DNA of 64,000 nt from Xestospongia muta. Taxonomy: Eukaryota; Porifera; Demospongiae; Haplosclerida; Petrosiidae. This document shows positions 23,336 to 34,319 of the stretch, in pieces (position 1 is the first letter of the stretch; each line of letters opens with the position of its first letter). The position numbers were made by a program, and so were the translations under genes. The notes beneath the pieces are model-generated. The model saw only the letters and a list, made by a program, of their open reading frames with translations, did no database searches and was not told the origin of the DNA. The DNA lies in the NCBI GenBank assembly GCA_963693285.1, contig OY848920.1, forward strand, positions 4,105,135 to 4,169,134, given 5' to 3'.

Positions 23336-24450
23336 TATGAGATACTCTGCATCTTCTGTTTTGGATAAATGTATGTCAAATCTGCTTGTTAGCTTTAGCT
23401 AACAAAGGAACACTTACCATTTTACTTGTAGTAGAAGAAATTGACTTTATTATTTATATTTTTGTTTACAGTACATGACAAAGGTATTCTGCTTGAGTGT
23501 TAAACCTTTATTAGTCCCACCTCCTACATTGATGTTCAGTCAAACATTGTACTGATTAACTGGAGATTCCATCTTGGCTTGGTAACAATAGTTATTACTT
23601 CTAAATAGAGGATTATACTCCAAAAATGAAGAAAATTTTAAGCTTATGGAAAAGTCTTGTTTTCAGTATTATGCTCTATTTAATTGCAAAATTCAACCAC
23701 TGAATTAGTCTCATTATGAGAGCCTCCTTTGTTTGAGAGTAAGGTCTCATCAGACTACCACTACAATTTACCATCAGTCCACTCAGCATTCATCAAGTTT
23801 ACTCTTTAAAACTCAGTCTTTGTTTGTTCATACTTTCAGAAACATTGTCTTCCGTGTACAAACAGTCTTGAGTTGTTTAAATTTTGTTTTTAGTATTAGA
23901 CTCTATTAATTGTAATGGCAAAGTTGAACCACTGAATTGGTCTCATTACGACAGCCCCTTTTGATTAGAGAGGAAGGCCTCGCAAGACTACCACTGTAAT
24001 TTCCCATAACCCTTTCAGCATTCATCATGTCTTTCTTTAAATCTCAGTCTTTGTTTCATATTTTCATGAGCGTTGTCTTCCATTTACAAACAGTCTTGAG
24101 TTGTGTAAATTTTAATATTACTGACCTATTTATTATTAACCATTTTAACTTTTCACAATGTTTGTATTATACATTCATTGATTTGTAGATAATACAAAAA
24201 GAAGAATGCAATTTCAACCAAACTGATTGCTATAACCTTGGAAATTATAGTCTCAAAGAAGATTTTATTAGAACTTATACACCTCTCTTAGAGATATATA
24301 GGTTATGCATTGACCTGAAATGGATCAATATGATTGGTCCATTAAGGCATAGTATGGTACAAGTTACTGATACATCAGAGTTATGTAAAACATACAGAAC
24401 ATGTGATCCAAAATATGTAATGTTAGGTTTGAGTGAAAGAACTGACAGTT
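23335..24450 (-). repeat. Right arm of the large inverted repeat
   Basis: Inverse of 21310-22195, and also the inverse of 41810 onward. It continues without a break into 24450-26935, which is the inverse of 39280-41810. The right arm is therefore part of a longer inverted copy of the GTPase gene locus. Confidence 0.88.
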
Positions 24451-24601
24451 CAGTTAATTATAATTTATTAATTTATACAATTTTGACAACAACATATCTA
24501 ATAACTGTATTAACTTGTAGTTAGTATATCCAAACATTAGGTCATTATTAATTAATTCATCATTATTATTGATATTATCTATAATTTGTTTGTTCTTGTA
24601 G

Positions 24602-24658
24602 AAGTAATTCACAGACTTTTATTTAATTGTAATCCTGATCTCAAAATATCTGATTCAG
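24602..24658 (+). CDS. 57-bp linker exon, inverted duplicate
   Basis: The acceptor is TGTTCTTGTAG and the donor is TCAG|GTAATA. The exon is open in the expected frame (VIHRLLFNCNPDLKISDS) and matches the 41578-41634 exon in length, splice sites and phase (1-1). It belongs to the inverted copy whose next recognisable exon, 26497-26935, is broken, so this exon is probably not used in a functional gene. Confidence 0.6.
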
Positions 24659-24899
24659 GTAATAATTTAATTTCTATATAATATGTCAATACATTATGTT
24701 AACTGTTACACTGGACATTTACTGTAGTATTATAATTATAGTTTCTTCCCAGGAGTAAGTGATATTTTTATATTATCATAGTAAACAACGTGAATAATAA
24801 CAAAGGTCCTATAAGACTATTAGACTTAGATTTGAAACAAATACTCATATGAGATCCTGTATATTATGTAATATAATTAATTAGTATACGAGGCAGTCC

Positions 24900-25800
24900 T
24901 AAAAGTTTTTTAAAGAAGTAATATTTCTTTCATTTGTTCTCAACTTTAGCCTCAAAAACGAGTGATATCCAATACTACAACATATTGTCCTTTGTATTAA
25001 CTAGTAATCCTATATATCCCAGGATACTAAGTAGTCCCTAAGACTGGAACAATGTCAACACTGAGTATCCTTAAGCTTGATACTGGCTGTGTTTAGTACA
25101 TGTATGTTCCTTCATACCAAGTGTCACTGGTACATCTTGATTCTTTGATATGACCCCAACTCGAGATATACGCATTTCTTAGTACTAAGTATTCATACTA
25201 ACTGTAGTACATCCTGTAATGGTCAATTCATGAGTCCAGTACATACATATCTCTAAACACCATATCACTAGATAGTTTATTACATCTTGGGATGGTGAGT
25301 CTTAGGCACCCAGTGCATATATATACACTATAAAAATTGATTATAGCTAATTTAACCATTGTTAGGTTATACAGGCTACAATTGTAAATCTACTTTTGGC
25401 AAAAAGCAAGCATACTATGTTTTTATTACTAATGTACTACTGTTTATGTAGCCACATAAACAATAGTACATCAGCAACAAAAACAATATTATGATTACTT
25501 TTTGACAAAAATAAGTTTGTAATTACAACCTGTATAGCCAAATAATGGTTAAATCAACCAATCAATGTTTACACTGTGTGCATGTATCCATTACTATATG
25601 TTCTTGATACTTTGGGATGGTGTTCAGTAGCCCCATGAATGTGTATGTTTCTGTATACCAATACCATATACTATATGGTTTCTGTATACCAATACCATAA
25701 TACCAAGTATACTTTACCACTTATTCCATCTTGGGATGGTTCATTTAGGCATTCATTTTGGAGCCCAGAGCATATATATATATATATGTTAATTCTAAGT
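24900..25800 (-). repeat. Degenerate minisatellite, inverted copy
   Basis: Repeated motifs such as GGATACTAAGTA, ATCTTGGGATGGT and CATATATATACACT recur at spacings of roughly 80 bases. The whole is the inverse of 40640-41280. A short TA run occurs at about 25772-25788. The open frames here come from the repeat. Confidence 0.65.
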
Positions 25801-26496
25801 AATCCTTATTTTGGATTCTCACCATTGTCACTAGAGATAATGTTTAGTGTATGTATAACTCTACAAGGACAATTACTGATAACATCCTCACTTATACCCC
25901 TAAGACAATGTTTCCAAGTTGTTTCAGTGATTTTCCTTCCTAACCACAAGACCTTATAACTTTACTGTGCTTATATAAATTATTAATCAATATACTAGTG
26001 GCTTATTATCACAACAATTATCACAAGATTACACCCACTGATTTAATAAAAAAGTGATTAATAAAAACAAAGTACACTTGTCACCTTAATGTGAACACTC
26101 TTGTATAAGCTTTTGTGAACTTTATATATAACAATGAAAGTTCAAACATTACATACCTTACTACTGTAAACATGTTGTTTGTAATTGTTACTGAAATTGT
26201 GACTCCAATCAACTGTACATGTGTCCATTTTATAGATGCCATATAAATTTATATCCTATTGTAACCACACCCACAAGTCTTATCCCTTTCCTTTACTCTA
26301 TTATCTATTGTACATGTACACAAAGAGTTATGTACTTGTACTTGTTAAACTGGACAATAGGAACTATAATTATATCCTAGCTAGTACTAAAAGACTGAAT
26401 CTGCAATTTGAAATATGTACAATTTATAGCTACCAAATTTAGTAGTCTAATCAGTATAATGTGTTATGTAATCCTTCTTAACATTAAGAGATAATT

Positions 26497-26935
26497 CAGT
26501 GTGGAGAAAAATAGACCACAAGTCTCTTAATTAAAGCAATAATTACTCAAGGAGTTAAACATACCATCTGACCTCATAAACCAAAAGAGTCATTAGAGGA
26601 ATCAGTTGATCATCCAACAGAAGAAACACCAAACAGTGCCGACTATGAATCATCAACCACAATACGCCATCATATGGTTGATTAGAGTTCTTGTTTTACT
26701 AAACCTATTGTAACTCAGGAAATTATTAAGCTCTTATCTCATGCATAGAAGTCTGAAGAGCTTTATCAATCTCATTGAATATATGATGTTGATACTGGTG
26801 GTCAGGTTGCCTTTATAGACATTGCTCTGGCATTTTTATGATACCACTCTGTTAATATTCTTACATACAAGTTAGATGAAAAGCGTAATGAGGACTTTCA
26901 TCAAAGTATTAGAATGCCCATGTTTTGATAATTAT
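26497..26935 (+). pseudogene. Broken inverted copy of the GTPase exon
   Basis: The plus strand matches the 39280-39710 part of the GTPase exon: SVWRKIDHKSL, a LEESVDHPTEE stretch and DVDTGGQVAFIDIA, the G3-like motif. Several stops and frameshifts interrupt it. Just upstream, sequence equivalent to the intron jumps straight into the post-P-loop region, so roughly 250 bases including the whole Walker A motif are deleted. Similarity fades after about 26935. Confidence 0.82.
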
Positions 26936-27085
26936 CATTTGCTCACAAGATTAAAGGATGGTGTAAAGTTTACAAATCAAGAATTATTGGAACAAAATAA
27001 AGGGAATGTTTTCTATTAAACAAAATTAGGTCTAACAATAAACAAAATGAACATTAGTGCCACTACTGTTTTTTGTTCAATTTTT

Positions 27086-27943
27086 CTAATGAGTTATTTT
27101 CAAATCTTTACTTCCTGCTAAAATGCTCCACAGCAGTGCAAAGTAACCACCTTCATTATGATCATCATTATTAGGTGGAGTTGGAATTGTAGGATTTTTT
27201 GAAGGAGGTGGTGCTTTAGTAGTTGGTTGATTTAAAGGAAGTTGAGTAGATGGATGATGGGTCGGTAAAGTTTTAGGTGGAGCATGATCACTTGGATAGA
27301 TAGGTGATTGACCACTTCCCTCTTCAATAAAAATATAGCTTGTTTTACTTATTTTATTATAAATGCGACTATCAACTGTTAATGGTCCTTTACCTATTAA
27401 ATATTGATATATTATACATCTCACCCACCAACCATCTGTTGCTTTTGTGCCATAGATACGTAATGTTGTATTCTGATAATAAAATGTAGAATAGTCTTTA
27501 ATTGAGGGATGGTTTGAAGGATAGTAAACATTTCTAACATACCATTTTGTATATTGACCATTTCCATGACAATGGAATGTTATTTTTGTTCCATCTTGAA
27601 CTGTTTGGTTACTTGTTAAGTAAAAACGTCTTGGTTCTTTATATACACAATTTACTTGAACTGTTTTTTGATACATTATTTGGTATAAATTTCTCATTAT
27701 ACAAGAAACACTTGTGTTGAGATAATCTTCTGAAATAATAATTGCTTTCCACTGGTATGACGAATTCGAAAAATCTCTGACATAAGTATGACCTTTTAGT
27801 GTCATACTTGATCCCACTCCTTTACATGTGACTATGCCATATGTACCACATTTTACCAATTGATTAGGACTGACGTAATCGAACCATTGAGAATGAGCTG
27901 CAGCAGCTGCAATTAAAGTAATAACAAATATGAGGAGCTTCAT
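27086..27943 (-). CDS. Secreted or surface Ig-like protein, single exon
   Basis: A 285-residue open frame starts at an ATG downstream of a TATA box. Residues 1-17 form a classic signal peptide (KLLIFVITLIAAAAAHS, cleavage after about Ser18). Two Ig-like regions follow. The first has Cys32/Cys40, Trp65, Cys81 and Cys99. The second has Cys125 and Cys176 with Trp134, and DGWWVRC replacing the usual D-x-x-Y-x-C motif. N-glycosylation sequons occur at about N60, N76, N112 and N158. Residues ~212-262 form a Pro/Thr/Ser-rich stalk. The end (YFALLWSILAG, then a charged tail) is too short for a normal membrane span. A possible donor (GGAA|GTAAAG) near the end suggests a further exon could complete one. 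No homologue can be named. The gene lies between the two inverted GTPase copies and is not itself duplicated in the window. Confidence 0.75.
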   Translation of the reverse strand: MKLLIFVITLIAAAAAHSQWFDYVSPNQLVKCGTYGIVTCKGVGSSMTLKGHTYVRDFSNSSYQWKAIIISEDYLNTSVSCIMRNLYQIMYQKTVQVNCVYKEPRRFYLTSNQTVQDGTKITFHCHGNGQYTKWYVRNVYYPSNHPSIKDYSTFYYQNTTLRIYGTKATDGWWVRCIIYQYLIGKGPLTVDSRIYNKISKTSYIFIEEGSGQSPIYPSDHAPPKTLPTHHPSTQLPLNQPTTKAPPPSKNPTIPTPPNNDDHNEGGYFALLWSILAGSKDLKITH

Positions 27944-27979
27944 CTTCTATAGTAGTAGACCTGAAGTTAGACTGTACTA

Positions 27980-28006
27980 GACTGAGCTGGGTCTTCTTGT
28001 TTTATA
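27980..28006 (-). promoter_or_regulatory. TATA box and initiator for the Ig-like gene
   Basis: The minus strand reads CTATAAAAC (TATA at 28006-28000), followed about 20 bases later by an initiator-like CTCAGT at about 27985-27980. The ATG follows about 40 bases further on. This layout fits a TATA-driven core promoter with a short 5' leader. Confidence 0.55.
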
Positions 28007-28019
28007 GTATTTTAGATAG

Positions 28020-30440
28020 GTGTGTCTTTTATTATATTTACCAATCAGATTGGTTTATAATGAAAGCTAACAATAAATGTTTACAGTATTCTGACCTATC
28101 ACATTAAAGCATACTATTCATGGTCATGCTACCGATCCTAAGGATATATAAAGTTAATCATCATGTATTTTAAATCATCAAGCTTATAAATCATGTATAT
28201 ATATTCAAGATCATATAGCATAATCATTTATATAACAGTAAAACTTTAAAAATACAGTTTAACAAGAAGTTACCAAATTCTCAAATACTTACAAAAATGG
28301 ATTAGACTTCTAAACACCTCCAACGTCAATAAAACAGGAATAAAACCCAAAACCAAACAAAAGAAACATGCTTATCACCTCAGGGCAAAATAATTTGGCA
28401 TGTAAAGGGTTAATCTATTGCCAACCAATCAAATTAACATTCGATGTTATTGTATATAAAGGTTGCTTGAATCTAATTGGTTGGCATACTTATTGACACT
28501 CTCCTTTTAAAATCTGTATACGCAAAGGTTAGAGTGCAGTTGCAGAGCTGTTGGAAAGCCAAGAAATCTCTTCAATAGAAAAGGCAATGGAACAGATTCT
28601 CTCAAAAATTTTCTTTGTGAATGTAAGATATTAATTGAAACATCCAAGCCTTAGTACTGACTGAAGCTCTAATCAACATGGTATATGAAGTGGATATCTT
28701 CAAAAAGGGACAATAATTATTAAAGGAGGAGCTTTTAAAAGAAAGGGAACAATGCTAGAAACAGATAAATGTTTTAAAATAAGAAATGCTTATCTATAAA
28801 AAAAAGAGTTTGTGTTATGAAGAGAATATCTACTAAAAATTTAACAATATAGAAGATTTAAAAAAGGATGTTAAACATTCTTTTTGTGTTGTAGAAGTTG
28901 TTAAAGAGGAAGCAATGGAAACCAAAAAATACAATATTAAAATAGACTAACATTTGAAGAAAAGGTAATGAAATTATTAATAAACTAAATGAATTTTTTT
29001 TAAAGTTAGACATATTGAACATTTGTATAATTATTATTGTTAATTGTTAATTAAAAACCTAATAACTTTAAAGAAGTATTTTGATTTACATCAGACATTG
29101 ATGCATTTCCTGTTTGTAGATCAGCTGCATACCCTAGAGCTGTTCTATATAGATTTTCTGAATCTATGAGGGCATAATGGGATGGTTTGGCATATTCTAC
29201 CATATAATAAAATATATGAAATCATTGGTACAACCCAATGACATATATACAGTTTTGCTTGATAACCAGTTTGATTGTTATATACTACTGGTTGTCTTTT
29301 AGCTACTGTTATTACAGTACCTTATTAATTATGTTGTTACAATGTCTTTGTAATAGAAGTATGAGTAAGTAGTGCTTATATCTTCAAGGTAACATGAAAA
29401 TATCTTCAAACTATATAATAATAATATCCCTACATAATGTGGAATTTCATATTGTAATCAATGTGGTTATACCCTATTTTTAACAGTTTACTTAAGAAAG
29501 TCTTAAATAGACACTAAGCACAAAAGATGGAGTATCTATGGCTTATGTAAGTTAATAAACTGCATAGCTCTCTTTGGTCTAACTAATTTCAGAGTACATA
29601 ACAATGTTGTCACTTAAAGGCCAATCAGTTATTTGAGAGTTTGAATGTTCAGTGAGCATACCAGTGTTAAAGATATCCTATGTGTATAATATTATCAGTA
29701 GCTATCACAGCTGCTATATCATATCCATTTGATGTATATGATCAATATACCACTATCTGTCATATCTGTATCATATCTAGTAAATGTATATGACAATGTA
29801 TGGCTAGTACTCTTATATGTATCATAATCTGGAAATATATGATATGTGTTTGAGGTTATATAAATGTTATCATATACAATGTACTACAGGTATGGTGTAA
29901 ATTAATCTGTGTTTATAACTAGTGAGCTAGAGACATTAATATTATCTTCAATAATCTACATCCAACATATAACAACTAGACTTGTCAATGTGTACAACCA
30001 ATTGTCATTACTAAAATACATAATATTTTAGTGTAGCTAGCAGTCTTTGAATAAACAATTTAACAAAGCTATTTTGTAAGTGATTATCATCTTGCTGTGA
30101 AAAAACCATTAGTGTGAAGATTTATTAATATTAACATTTCCTGGACAAGGTGTTAGAAGATATTTTATATGTGATTACGTATTTTTAGCTGACCAATCAG
30201 ATTATTACATCATTTAAATTTTATAAAGTCTAAAGATAATACTTAATATACATGAAAGTGACCTATATTTACTATTTGGATTTGTTACAATAACATCTTA
30301 TGTAGTGTCTTTATATGATTATATTTAGTCACTCCTATATATAAACTCTTACCATAACTAAATGACACACACAATATAAATATATCATAGTTTAATTCAA
30401 AGTACATACAGTAATAGTCACATTAGTATATAGTTAATAA
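28020..30440. other. No gene supported (28.0-30.4 kb)
   Basis: AT-rich sequence. A TATA-like GTATATAAAGG at about 28452 precedes a region (28530-28960) whose plus-strand frames contain many short Lys/Glu-rich segments broken by stops. It could be a decayed coiled-coil gene, but nothing aligns. The stretch 29690-29870 has degenerate ATATGATATGT-like repeats. Nothing else is recognisable. Confidence 0.4.
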
Positions 30441-30447
30441 AACTCAC

Positions 30448-30768
30448 CTAATGCTTCTTTGTTGGAAACTTTTCCAAGACATTTTAGCACCTGTTGCTTT
30501 AACCCATGTCTGTCGTTCATTCATTGTTGTTATAAAAAGCTCTTTAAGAACTCTCCTCTTAGGTTTTTGCTTAGACCATTCATCTTGTAAGGTGGAATAT
30601 GCATCTTCATAAGATAGCTCATTATCATCATTAGGTGATGGAGAGTTATGAAGGCACTGACACTTCCTTTTTTTAGGAAGTTGCTCTAAAGAATCATTTT
30701 CTTTATCAATTTTGTTGCGAGGCCTGACAGATTTTAAATTTCCTCATAAGTTTTTTCCTCCAAGATCC
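30448..30768 (-). CDS. Second exon of SWK-domain-like gene, with a frame break
   Basis: The acceptor is GTTTTATAG and the donor is TTAG|GTGAGT. It continues exon 30818-30997 in phase 0: the junction reads ...KGVKI|GSWRKKLMRKFK. After about 13 codons the open frame shifts by one base (an extra A in TTTAAAATC). Past that point a second frame is open for about 90 codons, with a basic KIDKENDSLEQLPKKRKC segment, SYEDAYSTLQDEWSKQKPKR and TMNERQTWVKATGAKM. The order YP-x-L-x-D, SWK-like block, charged linker, then an RR/Q-x-W segment matches a large uncharacterised family seen in cnidarians, sponges and fish. Either the gene is freshly broken or one base is an assembly error. Confidence 0.6.
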
Positions 30769-30817
30769 CTATAAAACACAAACACAACATACTTTGTATT
30801 ATTCATGGTTAACTTAC

Positions 30818-30997
30818 AATTTTAACGCCTTTATTTCCATACTTATCTTTTAAAATAGGATATGTTTCTACCAATTTTGTGCAGATGAAAGTATATTGTT
30901 GGGGTGATGGTTCCATTGTGTACTTCAATATACTGGCAGCAGAATTTAAAGGAATTTCATCCCGAACACAATCACTAGTACCTTCATTTCGTGCTAT
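30818..30997 (-). CDS. First readable exon of SWK-domain-like gene
   Basis: A 180-bp exon with acceptor GATTTTATACAG and donor ATT|GTAAGTT, open throughout. It encodes YTMEPSPQQYTFICTKLVET followed by YPILKDKYGNKGVKI, the YP-x-L-x-D-x-x-G block of the family, immediately before the SWK-like block of the next exon. The molecular function of the family is not established. The upstream start is not found. The best candidate is the short ATG exon at 31346-31400, but its phase does not fit directly. Confidence 0.62.
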
Positions 30998-31345
30998 CTG
31001 TATAAAATCATTAATACATTTAACTACAATGCTATAGCTATAGTTACATTTAATTATTTTGGAAAACTCATCCAGTAATGATTAAGTCTTAACAAAATTA
31101 TTAATAATATCATAACTATAATTTGAATTGAATGATATGCCATGTGTAGATCTAATATCTTCAGTACACATACTCCTGTGTTACAATAACAATTTATGGT
31201 TGCTTTTAATATTGTTTTTAATTTGAAATTTACACCTTAAATATCTTATCTAATTTGTACATTCACAAATCATTGTTAATTGAAGAAATTCTAAGTTTGT
31301 ACAATCATATTTTAGCAAATATTAAGAGCTCAACCAAATTCATAC

Positions 31346-31400
31346 CATTTCTTGTCAATATCAGTGAATAGTTAAAGTAATTATGTTCATTGGGTGTCAT
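31346..31400 (-). CDS. Possible short upstream exon (weak)
   Basis: The minus strand shows TTTGCAG followed by an ATG frame, MTPNEHNYFNYSLILTRN, and a donor-like G|GTATGA. It could be a 5' exon of the 30.4-31.0 kb gene, but its phase 1 end does not match the phase 0 start of 30997, so an intervening exon would be needed. Confidence 0.22.
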
Positions 31401-31633
31401 CTGCAAAGTACAAAGGATTAAAATAACACCTGTTCAGTACAATACATTTATACACATGATAGTTTTAGTAATTTCACGCATTTAATAACCAAGCAAATAC
31501 AAATAACAAAATCAGTGAAATGATTATGCTAACAAAACTGCTCTTTAATTTAGTGACATTTTGTTAGCAAAGTGTATAATACAAGATGCCAACATTGTCT
31601 AATGAGTTCATACAGATTTATGGAATCCTAATG

Positions 31634-31716
31634 ATACAGTTTGACCCTTGAACATGACTCAGTGATACAGTTTGACCATAAGTCATGGCCCAGTGATACA
31701 GTTGGGCATGGTACAG
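31634..31716 (+). repeat. Short minisatellite, ~35-bp unit, about 2.5 copies
   Basis: The unit GTGATACAGTTTGACC plus a CATG-containing spacer is repeated three times with substitutions. The surrounding 31.4-32.1 kb contains no gene that I can see. Confidence 0.7.
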
Positions 31717-32144
31717 TGCTTTAATGCTTAATGTTTAAGAGTTTAGGAAATAGGAATCAGTATTAAAATTTGCAAATCTCAGACTGCTCCACTGGGCCTC
31801 CATAGACCTCAACAATATAAAACATAGTCAGATGACAGTGTCTATGTTGAATATAGACTGACTATTAATGTTACCATCATGGTAACTCTAGAGGACTAAC
31901 AAATTGTTTTCAGATTTCCATGCATGGCTAAAATCTTATTAAAATATTACCTCTACATTTAGGTTTCTATGTTAGTTGCCTTTCAAAGAAGAAAGCAACT
32001 ATGATACCTACAATACATATTATTTTGTTAAAGTAAACAAGACTATAAATGATATATGCATTTAATGACTTGTATTATAACTGAAGGACATTACACTCAG
32101 TCAGTAAGATACATCTATCTATATACTAGAGCAGGCTATGCGGA

Positions 32145-33735
32145 GGTACATGATAAATACAATTTTCAATCACAAGTGAATATTTAGCTCACATAATTGA
32201 CAGCACAAGCTTACATCCATCACCTGCTAAAGTTCAGACAATCCAGAAGGCACCTGATCCTACCAATATCACAGAACTAAGAGCTTTTCTAGGTCTCGTC
32301 AACTATTATCACAAATTTCTACCAAACATATCATCTATATTGTCTCCACTTCATATATTGCTATGTAAAGGGTTTAGACTCAGAGCCAACAAGCTGCTTT
32401 TGACAAAGTTAAAGAACTCCTACAATCAGATGCGCTGTTAATTTATTTTGATAGTACAAAACCAATATTAGTATATGCTGATGCTTCTCCATATGGAGTT
32501 AGAGCTATACTGGCTCATAAGATGCCAGACAACTCAGAAAAACCAATAGCATTCGCCTCTCGTACTCTCACTCCAGCAGAACATAATTACTCTCAACTAG
32601 AAAAAGAAGCTTTAGCTATCATCTACACTGTCAAATGTTTCCAACAATATTTGTATGGTACTCATTTCAAGTTATACTCAGACCACAAACCATTAGAAAG
32701 ACTTTTAGGTGAATTTTAGCAATTTCCTTCATTGGCTACAGCAAGAATCCAATGTTGGGTACTTACTCTTGCTGCATATCAGTACACTATTAAGTACAAA
32801 CCAGGGAAAAGTATGTCCACAGCTGATGCCCTCATCAGTAGGTTACCTCTTCAAACTACTCTGAATGATTCTCAAGTTCTCCTACCAGGTGACCTTTGTC
32901 ATCTACTCAATCATTTAGACCAGGCCATTCTTACAGCATCTCAAATAAAAGTCTGGACAGACAAGGATCCTCTATTGTCTCGTGTCAGAAAACTAGTACA
33001 GTGTGGCTGGAATATTACCAACCCAACAGCTGATATCCTTCCATTTCATACAAGGTACACAGAATTCAGTGTTTTAGACGGATGTATATTATTAGGTTGT
33101 CGTGTCATTATCTCTGCAGCAGGAGAGGACATTGTTCTAAATCAACTTCATGAAACCCATGTAGGGATTACTAAAATGAAAATGTTAGCTCGCTCTTACA
33201 TATGGTGGCCAGGTATTGACTCTGATATTCAACAAAATGTTCAAGGCTGTTTTACCTGTCAATCAAATCATCCAGTGCCAGCAAAAGCACCTCTTCACTT
33301 TTGGGAATTTCCACAGAAACCATGGTGTCATCTTCATATTGACCATGCAGGACCATTTCTAGGTAAATATTTTTTCATACTAATCGACGCTTATTCAAAG
33401 TGGCTCAAAATTCATATTGTTAACTCAACCTCATCTGAAGTTACCATTCAAAAGCTACAGCAAATTTTTTCCGCTCATGGTCTCCCAGAACAAATAGTTT
33501 CTGACAATGGACCACCTTTCACTAGCCACGAATTTAAGGACTATATGAAGCAATGTGGTATTCATCATATACATACTTCACCATACCATCCAAGTTCCAA
33601 TGGTCTAACTCCTGATGGCAAGGAAGTTATGAACAACATTGGATTTGATGCAGCCTGATGTATCTCTTAAAGTGACTACTAAACTAACTTCTAGTTCATC
33701 AAGAAAACCACCCCGCAATTTCAGTGTTGGTGATA
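32145..33735 (+). mobile_element. Gypsy-type retroelement fragment, copy A (RT end, RNase H, integrase)
   Basis: The copy is 5'-truncated. It opens in the C-terminal part of reverse transcriptase (HPSPAKVQ, then LRAFLGLVNYYHKFLP). RNase H (PIAFASRTLTPAEHNYSQLE, then YSDHKPLERLL) runs to a stop at 32717. The integrase region (32732-33658) has the H-x-x-x-H zinc-binding start region, then HVGITKMKMLARSYIWWPGI and CFTCQ. The first two acidic catalytic residues lie in HIDHAGP and SDNGPPF. The third, the Glu expected just after HPSSNGL, is missing because sequence jumps directly to TPDGKEV. Similarity to copy B ends at about 33735 before the C-terminal domain. It is non-functional as it stands. 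Confidence 0.9.
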
Positions 33736-34058
33736 AATACATTCACATGTTCTCAATACAAGTATCAAAAAATAGTTTAGTCAATGGAACAAGGATCATT
33801 GAGATAATTAAGTATTTTATTAAATTATTGACATATCTTTAAAAAATTGCTATCTAGCAGTGGCCATTTTGTTATTGAATTATACTCTCCTCCCTGCTAT
33901 ACTCCAAATTTTAATGATATAATTCCAACAAAAAATTAAATGCAGCAAGTAGGGAAGTTACATAATATTTGTATCATGTAACAAATGTTTCAAGCTATAA
34001 TGTAATAACAGTCCATATAAGGTAGTTTAGTTAGCTAACTATTGACATCTGGGGAGCC

Positions 34059-34312
34059 CTAGATGGTCATGTATTTCATTAGCTTTTGCTAAGTTACCAA
34101 TGAATCTTCTCTCAATAACAGAGATCACTGAGTAGTCAACCAGGTATGGATTACTTGAATGAGTTTAACTTTATTTTGTTCTGGACTGGTTTGTAAATCA
34201 CTTAAAACATTGTAGAAGATGTTTAAAGCTGAACCACTGACAAACCACTGGTAATCAATATCAGCTAATAATTCAAGTAGATTGTGTTCATCAAGGGTAG
34301 TATTTAAAATAT
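34059..34312 (-). pseudogene. Decayed Death-like exon at the 3' side of the GTPase gene
   Basis: The acceptor is TACTCCAG. The frame begins in the same position as the other Death exons (one base into a codon), reads ILNTTLDEHNLLELLADIDY, then WFVSGSALNI and LSDLQTSPEQNKVKLIQVIH. A frame change near the domain's central Trp leads into SVISVIERRF and NLAKANEIHD. The expected donor GT reads GG. Phase and orientation fit a 3' exon of the gene at 37.2-47.6 kb, making a GTPase followed by Death-like architecture, now broken. Confidence 0.6.
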
Positions 34313-34319
34313 CTGGAGT

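Noticed and set aside
25639..25959. 106-codon open frame (plus)
   Set aside because: Lies in the degenerate minisatellite and shares repeated translated motifs; no domain.
26236..26442. Frame resembling 40007-40276 (ILASTK..LN..F.I)
   Set aside because: Both lie in matching intron sequence of the inverted duplicate; similarity follows from the duplication, and no splice or domain evidence exists.
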